A program made the translations under genes and the position numbers. This document shows positions 47,214 through 56,054 of a stretch of DNA of 64,000 nucleotides, piece by piece; the stretch's first letter is position 1, and every line of letters starts with the position of its first letter. The notes under the pieces were generated by a model that ran no database searches, had not been told where the DNA came from, and worked only from the letters and a program-made list of their open reading frames with translations. The stretch covers positions 868,001 through 932,000 of the forward strand of contig NZ_BMVY01000001.1 in NCBI RefSeq assembly GCF_014650955.1, in the 5' to 3' direction. The stretch comes from Streptomyces tauricus (GTDB taxonomy: Bacteria > Actinomycetota > Actinomycetes > Streptomycetales > Streptomycetaceae).

Positions 47214-48995
47214 ATGAGCGAGTACGCCGAAACGCCTCGGACGTCCATGGCCGAAGGCCCGGACGCGGCTCCCGCGGGCCGCGCGCTCACCGTCGCCGAC
47301 GTCCTGGCCCTGCCGGTGCTGGCGGCGGGGCAGCCGGAGGTGATCGCCGGGGCGGCCCGCCTCGGTCGGCCGGTCCGCTGGGTCCACATCACCGAACTCA
47401 CCGACCCCGCCTCCTTCCTCAAGGGCGGCGAACTCGTCCTGACCACCGGCATGCCGCTGCCCGAGGACCCGGCGGGCGTGCGCCGGTACGTCGACGAACT
47501 CGCCGACATCGGGGCCGCGGCCCTGGTCATCGAACTCGTACGGCGCTACCACCGCCCGCCCGCGCCGCTCATCCAGGCGTGCCGCGTCCGTGGCCTGCCG
47601 CTCGTCACCCTGGCCAAGGACGTCAACTTCCTGGAGGTCACCCAGGTCGTCCACACCCTCATCCTCGGCAGCCAGGCGGACGCCGTGCGCCGGACCCAGC
47701 GCATCCACGAGGCGTTCACCGCCCTGACGCTGCGCGGCGCGGGACCCGAGGACGTCGTACGCGCGGCGGCGGAGATGAGCGGCCGGACGGTCGTCCTGGA
47801 GAACCTTGTGCACCAGGCACTGCTCTGCGAGCCGTCCGGCGGCACGGTGGACGAGGCACTGACCGGCTGGGAGCGGCGCTCCCGGGTGACGCCGCCCGTC
47901 GACCGTCCGGAGGTGGGCGGTCCGGAGGGCTGGCTCGTGGCGCCCGTGGAGTACCAGGGCGAGCGCTGGGGGCGCGTGGCGATGCTGCCGCCGTCCCCGT
48001 CCGGAACACCGACCCTCACGGCTCCTACAGCTCCCACGGCTCCCACGGCCCCTGTGACCTCGGGTGCCCCGGGCGCCCCTGATGCCTCGGGCGGCTCGGG
48101 TGCCGCGGCTGTCACTGCCGCGGTGTTCGGGCCGCAGGACGTGACCGTCCTGGAGCGGACGGCGATGGCCCTGACGATCGCCCGCCTCATCCACGCCACG
48201 CCCTGGGAGCGCACAGCGCACCGAAGTGCCCTGCGCGACCTCGTCGAGCAGCGCCACCGCTCCCCCGCGGACGCCCGCGCGCGCCTCACCGCGCTGGGCC
48301 TGCCCACCGAGGGCACCGTCTTCCTCGCGGTCCTGATGGACACCCGGGCGCCGGTCGACGACACCGGTCTGGAACCCCGTCTGTCCGAGCAGCTCAGAAC
48401 GACGGGCACCGCCGCGCTGGTCGGCACGCTGGCGCCCGCCCGTCTCGGCGTCCTGCTGGCCCTGCGCCCGGCACAGCCCTGGCGGTCCACCGTCGAGCAC
48501 CTGGGCCGCACCGCGCTGGAGGTGGACCCGTGTGCCGTCGTGAGCATCGGCTCCGAGGTCACGGACCTGGCCCACACCGCCCGTTCCTTCCGCGAGGCGT
48601 CCCGCGTCGCGGAGGCCACCCGCCCGGGCCGGCGCCTCCCCGCGGGCAGGTCGTACCACGAGCTGTCCGACATCGGACTGCGCCGCCTCCTGTACGCGCT
48701 GCGCGAGGACACCCGCGTCCAGGAGTACGCCGAACGGCAGCTCGGCCGTCTCATCGACCACGACGCCCGGCACGGCACCGACCTCCTGACGACCCTGCGG
48801 CACTATCTGGACGCCGCGGGCAGCAAGACCGGTGCCGCCCGGCTCGGCGGGCTGTCCCGGGAGACCGTCCACCAGCGGCTGCGCACCATCGAGCGGCTGC
48901 TCGACTGCGACCTCGGATCCGGTGAGCGGCGTACCGGACTGCACGTGGCGCTCACGGCCCTCGACGTCCTGCGGGACGGCGGAGCGGCGACCTGA
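47214..48995 (+). CDS. PucR family transcriptional regulator (GABA operon)
   Basis: A 593-residue activator-type regulator. The N-terminal PucR ligand domain (LTVADVLALPVLAAGQPEVIAG, WVHITELTDPASFLKGGELVLTTGM) is followed by a GGDEF-like region and a C-terminal HTH_30 (HYLDAAGSKTGAARLGGLSRETVHQRLRTIERLL, shown in parts). A Thr/Ala/Pro-rich linker near residue 265-290 is encoded by short repeats. Divergent orientation from gabT-gabD makes it their likely regulator. Start choice between 47181 and 47214 is uncertain because neither has a strong ribosome site. Confidence 0.87.
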   Translation: MSEYAETPRTSMAEGPDAAPAGRALTVADVLALPVLAAGQPEVIAGAARLGRPVRWVHITELTDPASFLKGGELVLTTGMPLPEDPAGVRRYVDELADIGAAALVIELVRRYHRPPAPLIQACRVRGLPLVTLAKDVNFLEVTQVVHTLILGSQADAVRRTQRIHEAFTALTLRGAGPEDVVRAAAEMSGRTVVLENLVHQALLCEPSGGTVDEALTGWERRSRVTPPVDRPEVGGPEGWLVAPVEYQGERWGRVAMLPPSPSGTPTLTAPTAPTAPTAPVTSGAPGAPDASGGSGAAAVTAAVFGPQDVTVLERTAMALTIARLIHATPWERTAHRSALRDLVEQRHRSPADARARLTALGLPTEGTVFLAVLMDTRAPVDDTGLEPRLSEQLRTTGTAALVGTLAPARLGVLLALRPAQPWRSTVEHLGRTALEVDPCAVVSIGSEVTDLAHTARSFREASRVAEATRPGRRLPAGRSYHELSDIGLRRLLYALREDTRVQEYAERQLGRLIDHDARHGTDLLTTLRHYLDAAGSKTGAARLGGLSRETVHQRLRTIERLLDCDLGSGERRTGLHVALTALDVLRDGGAAT

Positions 48996-49035
48996 GACAC
49001 CGGGTCGCGGCTCCGCCGTCCCGCACGGCCGGGAT

Positions 49036-50016
49036 CTACCGGTGGCCGCGCAGGCGTGCGCGCAGCAGGTTGGGGTCGGTGGCCGTGGCGTAGGCGGCGC
49101 TGAGCACGTACACCTCCTTGCCGCGCAGCGCTACGGAGCTGGGGTTCTGGAGTCCGTCGGCGGTGTCCAGGACGGTGGTCCGGGAGCCGTCGGGCCTGAG
49201 GAGTACGACCCTGTTGGTGGTGTTGAGCGTGGCCAGGACGTCGTCGCCGTGTCCGGTGAAGGCGAAGTCGTCGATTCCGGCCAGGTCCGAGGCCTTGACC
49301 TGCGGGGTGCCCGCGCGGTTTCCCGGGCGGATCGGGATGCGCAGGAGGGTGCCCCGGTCGAGGTTGGTCACCCAGAGCGCGCCGTCGCGCACCTTTACTC
49401 CGTTGGCTCCGAGGAAGCCGGTGGAGGCGAGTTCGGGTGCGGTGGACCAGGCGGTGGGGGTGCCGCCGGTGACGGGGACGGTCCACACCGTGCCGAGTAC
49501 CGAGTCGGTGATGTAGAGGTGCTTGCCGCGTTCGTCCAGGGCGAGCCCGTTGGGCAGACCGTCCGCGGGCAGTGCGGCGATGCGCTGCGGGGACTGTCCG
49601 GGGCGCAGCCGCCACAGCCCTGTCAGGTCGGCGGTGCCGGTCGCGTACAGCACGTACAGGGTGCCGTCCGGGGTGCGGGCGATGCCGGTGGCCAGCGGGA
49701 AGCCGAGGGCGGGGGTGTGCACGCCGCCGTCGGCGGGTGCGGGCAGCGTCGCCAGGACGCGGGTCGCGCCCCGCGGGCTCACCTCGGCCACCTGACGGCT
49801 CGCGGCGAAGGTGACGGCCGCGGTGCCGTCGGGCAACAGGGCTATGTTCTCCGGCAGTTGGCCCGAGGACAGGTCGAAGTGGGTGGCGACCCGTACGTCG
49901 GTCAGGGGTTCGCGGGTGGGTCGGGTGGGCGTGGCGTCGGCCGGGAGGGCCGAGGCGAGGGTGGCCGCGGCCACCGCGACGGCCGCCATGAGTGTCTTGA
50001 TACGTCGGTTCGACAT
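49036..50016 (-). CDS. Secreted SMP-30/gluconolactonase-like beta-propeller
   Basis: A 326-residue exported protein. A Sec signal (RRIKTLMAAVAVAAATLASA) precedes a six-bladed propeller with repeated blades such as ENIALLPDGTAAVTF, TGIARTPDGTLYVLY, NGLALDERGKHLYITDS and NGVKVRDGALWVTN, typical of the SMP-30/LRE family. It probably binds calcium and hydrolyses a lactone or ester. AAAAGGAACC precedes the ATG at 50016. It follows the MmyB-type regulator on the same strand. Confidence 0.83.
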   Translation of the reverse strand: MSNRRIKTLMAAVAVAAATLASALPADATPTRPTREPLTDVRVATHFDLSSGQLPENIALLPDGTAAVTFAASRQVAEVSPRGATRVLATLPAPADGGVHTPALGFPLATGIARTPDGTLYVLYATGTADLTGLWRLRPGQSPQRIAALPADGLPNGLALDERGKHLYITDSVLGTVWTVPVTGGTPTAWSTAPELASTGFLGANGVKVRDGALWVTNLDRGTLLRIPIRPGNRAGTPQVKASDLAGIDDFAFTGHGDDVLATLNTTNRVVLLRPDGSRTTVLDTADGLQNPSSVALRGKEVYVLSAAYATATDPNLLRARLRGHR

Positions 50017-50124
50017 GGTTCCTTTTCTGGCTTCTTTTCGGGTTTGTACTGTGGTTTCGGGCATGCGGCAGCCAGGTGCGGCGCCGCGGTCCGAAGGGCG
50101 CCCCGGTGAGCGGGGAAGGGTGGG

Positions 50125-51042
50125 TCAGGTGGTGCGGGTCCCGGCGCCGTGGTGCGGCCGGTCCGCCTTTCGCGGTGCGGTGGCATGGGCGAGCAGGGCC
50201 AGGGCCGCCGCGGACGGCGAACCGGGCTCGGCGGTGGCCACCACCAGGGACGGCCCGTCGCCCTGCGGGCTCTGCAGTGTCTGCTGGGTGACGGTCACCG
50301 TCCCGACCAGCGGATGGCGCATCTCGTAGTCGGCGACATCGCAGGCGAGCACCCGGTGGTCGGCCCACATAGTGGCGAACTCCCGGCTGCGCATGGTCAG
50401 TTCACCGATCAGTGCGGCCAGCAGGGGATCGTCCGGGTACCGGCCGGCCGTCAGCCGCAGATTGCCCACGACGGCCCTGGCCTTGGCGGTCCAGTCGACG
50501 TACAGGTCGCGGGTGTGGGCGTCCAGGAACACCAGCCTGGCCATGTTCGGCCGTCGCCCCGGACCGCCCGCGCCGCCGGGGTCGTCCGGGCCGTCCGGGT
50601 CGAGATGCCCCGCGAAGAGCCCGTGTCCCGGGCGGTTCCAGGCCAGGACGTCACTGCGGCGGCCGATGACCAGGGCGGGGGTGCCGTCGAGGGCCGCCAG
50701 CAGGGCGCTCGTCGCGGGCGGGACACGTTCGGGACGGGGCCGTGCGCCGGGCCCGCGCCGACTGGATGTACTGGCCAGGGTGTGCAGATGGGCCCGCTCG
50801 GAGTCGTCCAGTCGCAGCGCGCTCGCCACGGCGTCGAGCACCTCGCGGGAGGCGTTGCGTGACTGGCCCTGTTCCAGGCGCGTGTAGTAGGGGGCGCTGA
50901 TGCCCGCGAGCATCGCGAGTTCCTCCCGGCGCAGTCCCGGCACGCGGCGCCGCTCGCCGTAGGTCCGCAGCCCCACGTCCTCGGGGCGCAGTCGGCTCCG
51001 GCGTGCCTGGAGGAACTCGGCGAGGTGCCCGTGCTTGTTCAT
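50125..51042 (-). CDS. MmyB-type XRE transcriptional regulator
   Basis: A 305-residue regulator with an N-terminal HTH (PGLRREELAMLAGISAPYYTRLEQG, in parts) and a C-terminal MmyB ligand domain (GRRSDVLAWNRPGHGLFAG, MARLVFLDAHTRDLYVDW, WADHRVLACDVADYEMRHPLVG). Such proteins often respond to fatty-acid-like ligands and control an adjacent gene. The likely targets are the SMP-30 gene downstream and possibly itself. The ATG at 51042 starts the conserved HTH region. It is intact, unlike the remnant near 4 kb. Confidence 0.9.
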   Translation of the reverse strand: MNKHGHLAEFLQARRSRLRPEDVGLRTYGERRRVPGLRREELAMLAGISAPYYTRLEQGQSRNASREVLDAVASALRLDDSERAHLHTLASTSSRRGPGARPRPERVPPATSALLAALDGTPALVIGRRSDVLAWNRPGHGLFAGHLDPDGPDDPGGAGGPGRRPNMARLVFLDAHTRDLYVDWTAKARAVVGNLRLTAGRYPDDPLLAALIGELTMRSREFATMWADHRVLACDVADYEMRHPLVGTVTVTQQTLQSPQGDGPSLVVATAEPGSPSAAALALLAHATAPRKADRPHHGAGTRTT

Positions 51043-51149
51043 GTCACCGAGTATGCGGACCGCCGCAGGGCCGCGCCTCACCCCGCTGGGGTAGGGATAG
51101 AACCCAACCCCAGACCCGGCCCCGGCGCCTGCCCCTGACCCCGGACCGC

Positions 51150-53258
51150 CTACCGCCCGCCGCCTTCCAGGCCGGCCAGCACCCGGTCCGGGGTCAGGGG
51201 CAGTTCGCGGAAGCGGGTGCCCGTGGCGTGGTGGACGGCGTTGCCGATGGCGGCGGCCGTGCCGACGATGCCGATCTCACCGATGCCCTTGCTGCCCATC
51301 GGGTTGAGATGGGGGTCGTCCTCGTCGATCCAGTGCGCCTCGATGTCCGGCACGTCGGCGTGGGCCGGGACGTGGTACGCGGCGAGGTCGGACTCCACGA
51401 AGTCGCCGGACGCGGCGTCCATCGTGCTGCCCTCGGTCAGGGCCATGCCCAGGCCCATGGTCATGGCGCCGATGAACTGGGAGCGGGCGGTGCGGGCGTT
51501 GAGGATGTGCCCGGCGGCGTAGACGCCCAGGAGACGGCGTACCCGGACCTCCCCGGTCACCGTGTCGACCGTGACCTCGGCGAAGTGGGCACCGAAGGCG
51601 TGCCGGGCGTAGGGGCTGTCGGCGTCGGCGGTGCCCGCCGTGTCGGCGTGCGCCGTGAACCCCGACTCCGGCAGCGGCCCGGTGTGTCCGGCCAGGGTCG
51701 AGGCCAGCCGCGTACATGCCTCGTGGACGGCCCAGCCCCAGGACGCCGTACCGGATGAGCCGCCGGCGAGGGGTGCGGAGGGCAGGTCGCTGTTGCCGAC
51801 TTCGGCGCGTACGCGGTCCAGGGGGACGCCGAGTGCGTCGGCGGCGACCTGGGCGAGGACGGTACGGGCGCCGGTGCCGATGTCGGTGGCGTTGATGCGG
51901 ACGACGAAGCTGCCGTCGGGCCGTGCGTGTGCCTCCGCCTGCGCGGGACTGGCCATCACCGGATAGGTGGCGGAGGCCACCCCCGTGCCGACGAGGAGCG
52001 GGCCCTCGGCACGGGACCGGGGGCGGGGATCGCGTCCTGCCCAGTCGAAGCGCCGCGCGCCCTCCCGCAGACAGTCGACGAGGTGGCGGCTGCTGAACGG
52101 CTTGCCGCTGTCGGGTTCGGTGTCCGGCTCGTTGGTGATCCGCAGTTCCACGGGGTCCAGGCCCGCCGCGACGGCGAGTTCGTCCATGGCCGACTCCAGG
52201 ACGTACATGCCCGGCGCCTCGCCGGGTGCGCGCATCCAGGACGGGCTGGGCACGTCCAGCGGCACCACCCGGTGGGAACTGAGCCGGTGGGGCGCCGCGT
52301 ACATGATCCGGCTGGGTACGGCGGCCTGCTCCACGAACTCCTTGATGCGGGAGGTGTACGTGGTGACCTCGTGGAGGGACGAGGTGAGGGTGCCGTCCGC
52401 GGTGGCGCCCAGGCGGAGCCGGTGCAGGGTGGGCGCCCGGTGGCCGACGACCGCGGGCAGGAAGCGCCGGGGCAGGGCGACGGTGACGGGACGTCCGGTC
52501 TCCCGTGCCGCCATCACGGCGAGCACCACATGGGGGCGCGGGGTGCCCTTGGATCCGAACCCGCCGCCGACGTGTTCGGAGATGACGGTGACGTCGTCCT
52601 CAGACAGCTCGAACAGCGACGCGAGGGTGGCGCGTACGGTCGTGGCGCCCTGGCTGGAGTCGTGCACGACGAGCCGGTCACCCTCCCAGCGGGCGGTGGC
52701 CGCGTGCGGCTCCATGGGGTGGTTGTGCAGCGGCGGTACGCGGTAGTGGGAGTCGACGCGGACCTCGGCGGCCGCGAACGCGCTCTCGGGGTCGCCCTGT
52801 TCGCGGCGCGCGGGGAAACCGCCGTTGGCCTCCTCGGGCGCGTAGGCCTCGGGGTGGTCGACGGTCAGGGTGACGTCGTGTTCCTCGACGTCGTACTCGA
52901 CACGGACCGCGGCGGCGCCGGCGCGGGCCGCCTCCAGGGTCTCGCCGACGACCAGGCCGACGAACCAGCCGTGGTGCGGCACGCGCCCGTCCTGGAGGAC
53001 GGAGAGCGTGGGGTCGTCGGCGGGGGCGAGCCGGGGCGCGTTCTCGTGGGTGAGGACGGCGAGGACCCCCGGCAGTGCCAGGGCGGCCCCCGTGTCGACG
53101 GTACGGATCGTTCCGCGGGCGATCCCGGCGACCACGGGCCAGGCGTGGGCCCTGCCGGGGTCGGTCTGTTCGGCGGCGTAGCGAGCCCTGCCGGTGACCT
53201 TGTCCCGGCCCTCCCGGCGCTCGGCGGGCGCGCCCAGCGCGGTGCCGGTGTCGGCCAT
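51150..53258 (-). CDS. Xanthine dehydrogenase-family molybdopterin-binding subunit
   Basis: A 702-residue catalytic subunit of an aldehyde/xanthine-oxidase-type molybdoenzyme. It opens with VTGRARYAAEQ; HEVGGGFGSKG-type sequence (ISEHVGGGFGSKG) marks a molybdopterin contact. LAGGSSGTASWG and NPMGSKGIGEIGIVGTAAAIG hold the C-terminal glutamate expected at the active site. It is the third gene of the 2Fe-2S / FAD / Mo set (YagTSR-like order). AAGGAG precedes the ATG. No XdhC-type chaperone gene is adjacent. Substrate unknown. Confidence 0.9.
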   Translation of the reverse strand: MADTGTALGAPAERREGRDKVTGRARYAAEQTDPGRAHAWPVVAGIARGTIRTVDTGAALALPGVLAVLTHENAPRLAPADDPTLSVLQDGRVPHHGWFVGLVVGETLEAARAGAAAVRVEYDVEEHDVTLTVDHPEAYAPEEANGGFPARREQGDPESAFAAAEVRVDSHYRVPPLHNHPMEPHAATARWEGDRLVVHDSSQGATTVRATLASLFELSEDDVTVISEHVGGGFGSKGTPRPHVVLAVMAARETGRPVTVALPRRFLPAVVGHRAPTLHRLRLGATADGTLTSSLHEVTTYTSRIKEFVEQAAVPSRIMYAAPHRLSSHRVVPLDVPSPSWMRAPGEAPGMYVLESAMDELAVAAGLDPVELRITNEPDTEPDSGKPFSSRHLVDCLREGARRFDWAGRDPRPRSRAEGPLLVGTGVASATYPVMASPAQAEAHARPDGSFVVRINATDIGTGARTVLAQVAADALGVPLDRVRAEVGNSDLPSAPLAGGSSGTASWGWAVHEACTRLASTLAGHTGPLPESGFTAHADTAGTADADSPYARHAFGAHFAEVTVDTVTGEVRVRRLLGVYAAGHILNARTARSQFIGAMTMGLGMALTEGSTMDAASGDFVESDLAAYHVPAHADVPDIEAHWIDEDDPHLNPMGSKGIGEIGIVGTAAAIGNAVHHATGTRFRELPLTPDRVLAGLEGGGR

Positions 53259-53283
53259 GACTGCTCCTTCTGCTGGTTTGCGG

Positions 53284-54276
53284 TCAGGTGCTGGTGGGCG
53301 GCGCGAGCCGTCGCAGGGCGTCGACCGCGAGATTGCGGGCCAGCCGGACCTTGTAGCCGTTGTCGCGCAGCGGCTGGGCGGCGGCGAGTTCGAGGTCGGC
53401 GGCCCGCTCGAACGCGGCCGTCGTCGGCGCGGCGCCCAGCAGTGCCTCTTCCGCGAGCCGCGCCCGCCAGGGCCGGTGCGCCACTCCCCCGAAGGCGAGA
53501 CCGACATGCCGGACGACACCGCCCTCCACCCCGAGCACGGCGGCGACGGAGGCGAGGGCGAAGGCGTACGAGGCCCGGTCGCGGGCCTTGCGGTACAGCG
53601 AGGGCAGCCCGGCCGGGGCGCCCGGCAGGACCACACCGGTGATCAGCTCACCGGGGCGGAGCACCGTGTCCTGTTCGGGGTGGTCCCCGGGCAGCCGGTG
53701 GAACTCGGCGACGGGAACGGTCCGCGCACCGTCGGCCCCGTGCAGTTCGACACCCGCGTCCAGGGCGGCCAGTGCCACGGCCATGTCGGAGGGATGCGTG
53801 GCGATGCACTGCGCAGAGTGCCCGAGCACCGCGTGATCACGGTGTACGCCGTCCAGGGCGCCGCAACCGGAGCCGGGGGCACGCTTGTTGCAGGGTTTGC
53901 CGGTGTCCTGGAAGTACGGGCAACGGGTGCGCTGGAGCAGATTGCCGCCGGTGGTGGCCGCGTTGCGCAGTTGTCCGGACGCCCCGGCCAGGAGTGCCTG
54001 GGAGAGCGCCGGATAGCGGTCGCGGACCACGGGGTGGGCCGCGAGGTCGCTGTTGCGGACCGTGGCGCCGATCCGTACCGAGCCGTCGGGCAGTTCGTCC
54101 ACCGTGTCGAGCGGCAGCCTGCTGACGTCGACCAGCGTGGACGCTTCCTCCACGCCGAGTTTCATCAGATCCACCAGGTTGGTGCCGCCGCCGAGATAGC
54201 GGGCACCGGGGTGGGCCGCGTACAGCTCGGCCGCCTCCTCGACACTGCCGGCGCGCGCGTATGCGAAGGGTTTCAC
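53284..54276 (-). CDS. Xanthine dehydrogenase-family FAD-binding subunit
   Basis: A 330-residue flavin subunit (CoxM/YagS-like). FAD-pyrophosphate motifs are [17 protein letters not shown] and [16 protein letters not shown]; the CxxF/CNK part ([20 protein letters not shown]) resembles the extra 4Fe-4S loop found in YagS-type subunits. The GTG start overlaps the stop of the 2Fe-2S gene (GTGA), so the two are coupled. It ends 25 nt before the Mo subunit start. Confidence 0.9.
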   Translation of the reverse strand: MKPFAYARAGSVEEAAELYAAHPGARYLGGGTNLVDLMKLGVEEASTLVDVSRLPLDTVDELPDGSVRIGATVRNSDLAAHPVVRDRYPALSQALLAGASGQLRNAATTGGNLLQRTRCPYFQDTGKPCNKRAPGSGCGALDGVHRDHAVLGHSAQCIATHPSDMAVALAALDAGVELHGADGARTVPVAEFHRLPGDHPEQDTVLRPGELITGVVLPGAPAGLPSLYRKARDRASYAFALASVAAVLGVEGGVVRHVGLAFGGVAHRPWRARLAEEALLGAAPTTAAFERAADLELAAAQPLRDNGYKVRLARNLAVDALRRLAPPTST

Positions 54277-55022
54277 CGGATCACGTCCTCGACGGCCCGC
54301 ACGATGTGGGCATAGGCGCCGCAGCGGCAGAGGTTCCCGCTGAGGCGTTCGCGGATCTCGTCCGGACCGAGCGGCATGGGCTGCCCGGACGGGGTCGCGG
54401 GGTCCGTCACATGCGAGGGGTGACCGGCCTCGGCCTCGGCGATCGCGCCGACGGCGCTGCAGAGCTGGCCCGGTGTGCAGTAGCCGCACTGGAAGGCGTC
54501 GCGGTCGATGAAGGCCCGCTGCAGCGGGTGCAGCCCGCCGTCCGCTGCCCGTTCTTGGCCGTCCACGGTCCGCACCTCCCCGTCGGCCGCCCGCTCCTCG
54601 CCGTCCACTGCCCGCTCTTCGCCGTCATCGCCGGCGAGGCCCTCCACCGTCGTGATGTCGTAGCCGTCCTGGGCCACCGCGGGCAGCAGGCAGCTGTTGA
54701 CGCGGCGGCCGTCCACCAGGACCGTGCAGGCACCGCACTGGCCGTGGTCGCAGCCCTTCTTGGCGCCGGTGAGACCCAGCTGCTCGCGCAGCACGTCCAG
54801 CAGGACGGAGCGGTGGTCGACGACGAGCGTGCGCGGTCTGCCGTTCACCCGCAAGGTCACCTCGGAGTGATGGCGATCGGGTGACGAGGGGATCCGTTCG
54901 CCTCGCGTGGCGGCGCCCGGGCTCCCGGGGCGGGAGGCCGCGCCGTCCACGGCCGAGCCGTACGTCGGGTTGCCGCTCAGGCTGTTCTTCGGGCTGTTTC
55001 TCGGGCTGCCCATGCTGTTCAT
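54273..55022 (-). CDS. Xanthine dehydrogenase-family 2Fe-2S subunit with internal repeat
   Basis: A 249-residue iron-sulfur subunit. The plant-type cluster is [16 protein letters not shown] (C91, C96, C99) with C111, and the second cluster uses CGYCTPGQ and NLCRCGAY. The first ~50 residues are a Ser/Pro-rich tail without an obvious twin-arginine motif. Residues 132-162 contain four copies of a heptapeptide like DGEERAV, absent from normal subunits, between the two domains. The ATG at 55022 versus 55013 is undecided. Confidence 0.87.
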   Translation of the reverse strand: MNSMGSPRNSPKNSLSGNPTYGSAVDGAASRPGSPGAATRGERIPSSPDRHHSEVTLRVNGRPRTLVVDHRSVLLDVLREQLGLTGAKKGCDHGQCGACTVLVDGRRVNSCLLPAVAQDGYDITTVEGLAGDDGEERAVDGEERAADGEVRTVDGQERAADGGLHPLQRAFIDRDAFQCGYCTPGQLCSAVGAIAEAEAGHPSHVTDPATPSGQPMPLGPDEIRERLSGNLCRCGAYAHIVRAVEDVIR

Positions 55023-55132
55023 GACCTTCCGACGGCACTCCGGACCACGCGGCTCACTTATCCAGGCTGCGGCCCGCCACACATTCCCGCACGCCGGAGC
55101 CGGGCGGCGAGGTCCGGCGGGCGGCCCCTTCG

Positions 55133-55558
55133 TCAGCCGCCTGCCGCGGCCGTGACCGTCGCCGGGTCCTCGCCGGTCAGCTCCACGATGCGGTGCGGCG
55201 GCACCCCCGCGGCCAGCGCCCGCCCGATCAGCTCGTCCCGGCCGTCCGTGATGTCGCGGTAGGACAGCAGCCGCTCCTCGACCCGCGCGATCGCCTCCGG
55301 GCCGGTCCGCCCCCGCACACGGCTCAGTTCCTCGTCGCTCAGCGGCACCGGCAGCCGCTCCGCGCCCTCGGGGACGGAGCCCGTCTCCTCCGGAGGCAGC
55401 AGACGCAGTTCCGGCGCGGTCGCCGTCGTGCCCTGGGCGTCCAGCCATGCTCGTACCGCGGGAGTCTCCATGCAGGCGAGGTCACCGACGGCGGCCGGGG
55501 GCACGCCGAGCCGCACGGCCGCGTCGTCAAGCAGGAACAGGTAGGCGTCGTCGGTCAT
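55133..55558 (-). CDS. Small conserved Streptomyces protein (DUF6003-like)
   Basis: A 141-residue acidic protein: TDDAYLFLLDDAAVRLGVPP, ACMETPAVRAWLDAQGTTA and RDELIGRALAAGVPPHRIVELTG. It resembles a genus-restricted family I recall as DUF6003; function unknown. The C-terminal helix-turn-helix-like segment (AAGVPPHRIVELTGEDPATV) could bind nucleic acid, but this is weak. It is divergent from the peptide operon at 55854 and the two share an upstream region of ~295 bp. Confidence 0.7.
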   Translation of the reverse strand: MTDDAYLFLLDDAAVRLGVPPAAVGDLACMETPAVRAWLDAQGTTATAPELRLLPPEETGSVPEGAERLPVPLSDEELSRVRGRTGPEAIARVEERLLSYRDITDGRDELIGRALAAGVPPHRIVELTGEDPATVTAAAGG

Positions 55559-55735
55559 CCTCGGCTCCTTCTCAACGGGGACTGGTCGACCTCCCTCTAC
55601 CCCGCCGCCTCCGGATTACCGCCATCGCTCCTTCACCGGCCGGACCGGCTGCCGACCGGCGACTTTCCTCCACCGAACTGGGCCCCGTGCGGCGCCGCTT
55701 GCTGCCGGGATGCGGCAGATCGCACGCGAGGCGGG

Positions 55736-55775
55736 AGAAGTTGAAAACCTACCTAACAAGACAAATGCAACTTCT
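55736..55775. promoter_or_regulatory. AT-rich control region of the peptide operon
   Basis: Bases 55736-55800 are only about 40 % G+C. Perfect 8-bp arms AGAAGTTG (55736-55743) and CAACTTCT (55768-55775) lie 24 nt apart. A -35-like TTGAAA is inside (55741-55746), and TATGAA (55775-55780) is a possible -10, though the spacing between these two is not standard. The inverted repeat is a candidate operator for a dedicated regulator not seen in this window. Confidence 0.5.
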
Positions 55776-55853
55776 ATGAATAAGTCCTGGCATAACGGTC
55801 ACCCGTACGTCGAGAACAGAGAACAACACGTCTCTCGCAAAGGGGATGGTGGT

Positions 55854-56042
55854 ATGTCTTCCACCGAGTTTCTGACCGACGAGCTCACCGAGGTCCAGGG
55901 CGTGGACGTCGAGGCGGCTCTTGACCCCGTCGAGGCCGACGGCTCGTACCGTGACAGCCGCGAGTGCGCGGCGCTCGCCCTGACGTCCGGATCGACATCA
56001 CTCCTGCTGTCGCCTCCGACTCCCCGCCCGAAGAAGGGTTGA
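55854..56042 (+). CDS. Candidate RiPP-like precursor peptide
   Basis: A 62-residue peptide. Residues 1-37 hold 12 acidic residues and read like a leader (FLTDELTEVQGVDVEAALDP). Residues 38-57 start with the only cysteine (C38) and are Ser/Thr-rich and hydrophobic (CAALALTSGSTSLLLSPPTP). The end is basic (RPKKG). AAGGGG lies 8-9 nt before the ATG. It is the first gene of a tightly packed operon whose other products are unrecognised or hydrolase-like. No double-glycine or standard recognition sequence is seen, so the peptide class is open. Confidence 0.6.
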   Translation: MSSTEFLTDELTEVQGVDVEAALDPVEADGSYRDSRECAALALTSGSTSLLLSPPTPRPKKG

Positions 56043-56054
56043 CGGGACAGCCAC

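Noticed and set aside
55710..55853. A longer 110-residue version of the peptide starting at 55710
   Set aside because: The extension crosses the AT-rich promoter-like island and lacks a ribosome site, whereas the ATG at 55854 has one.
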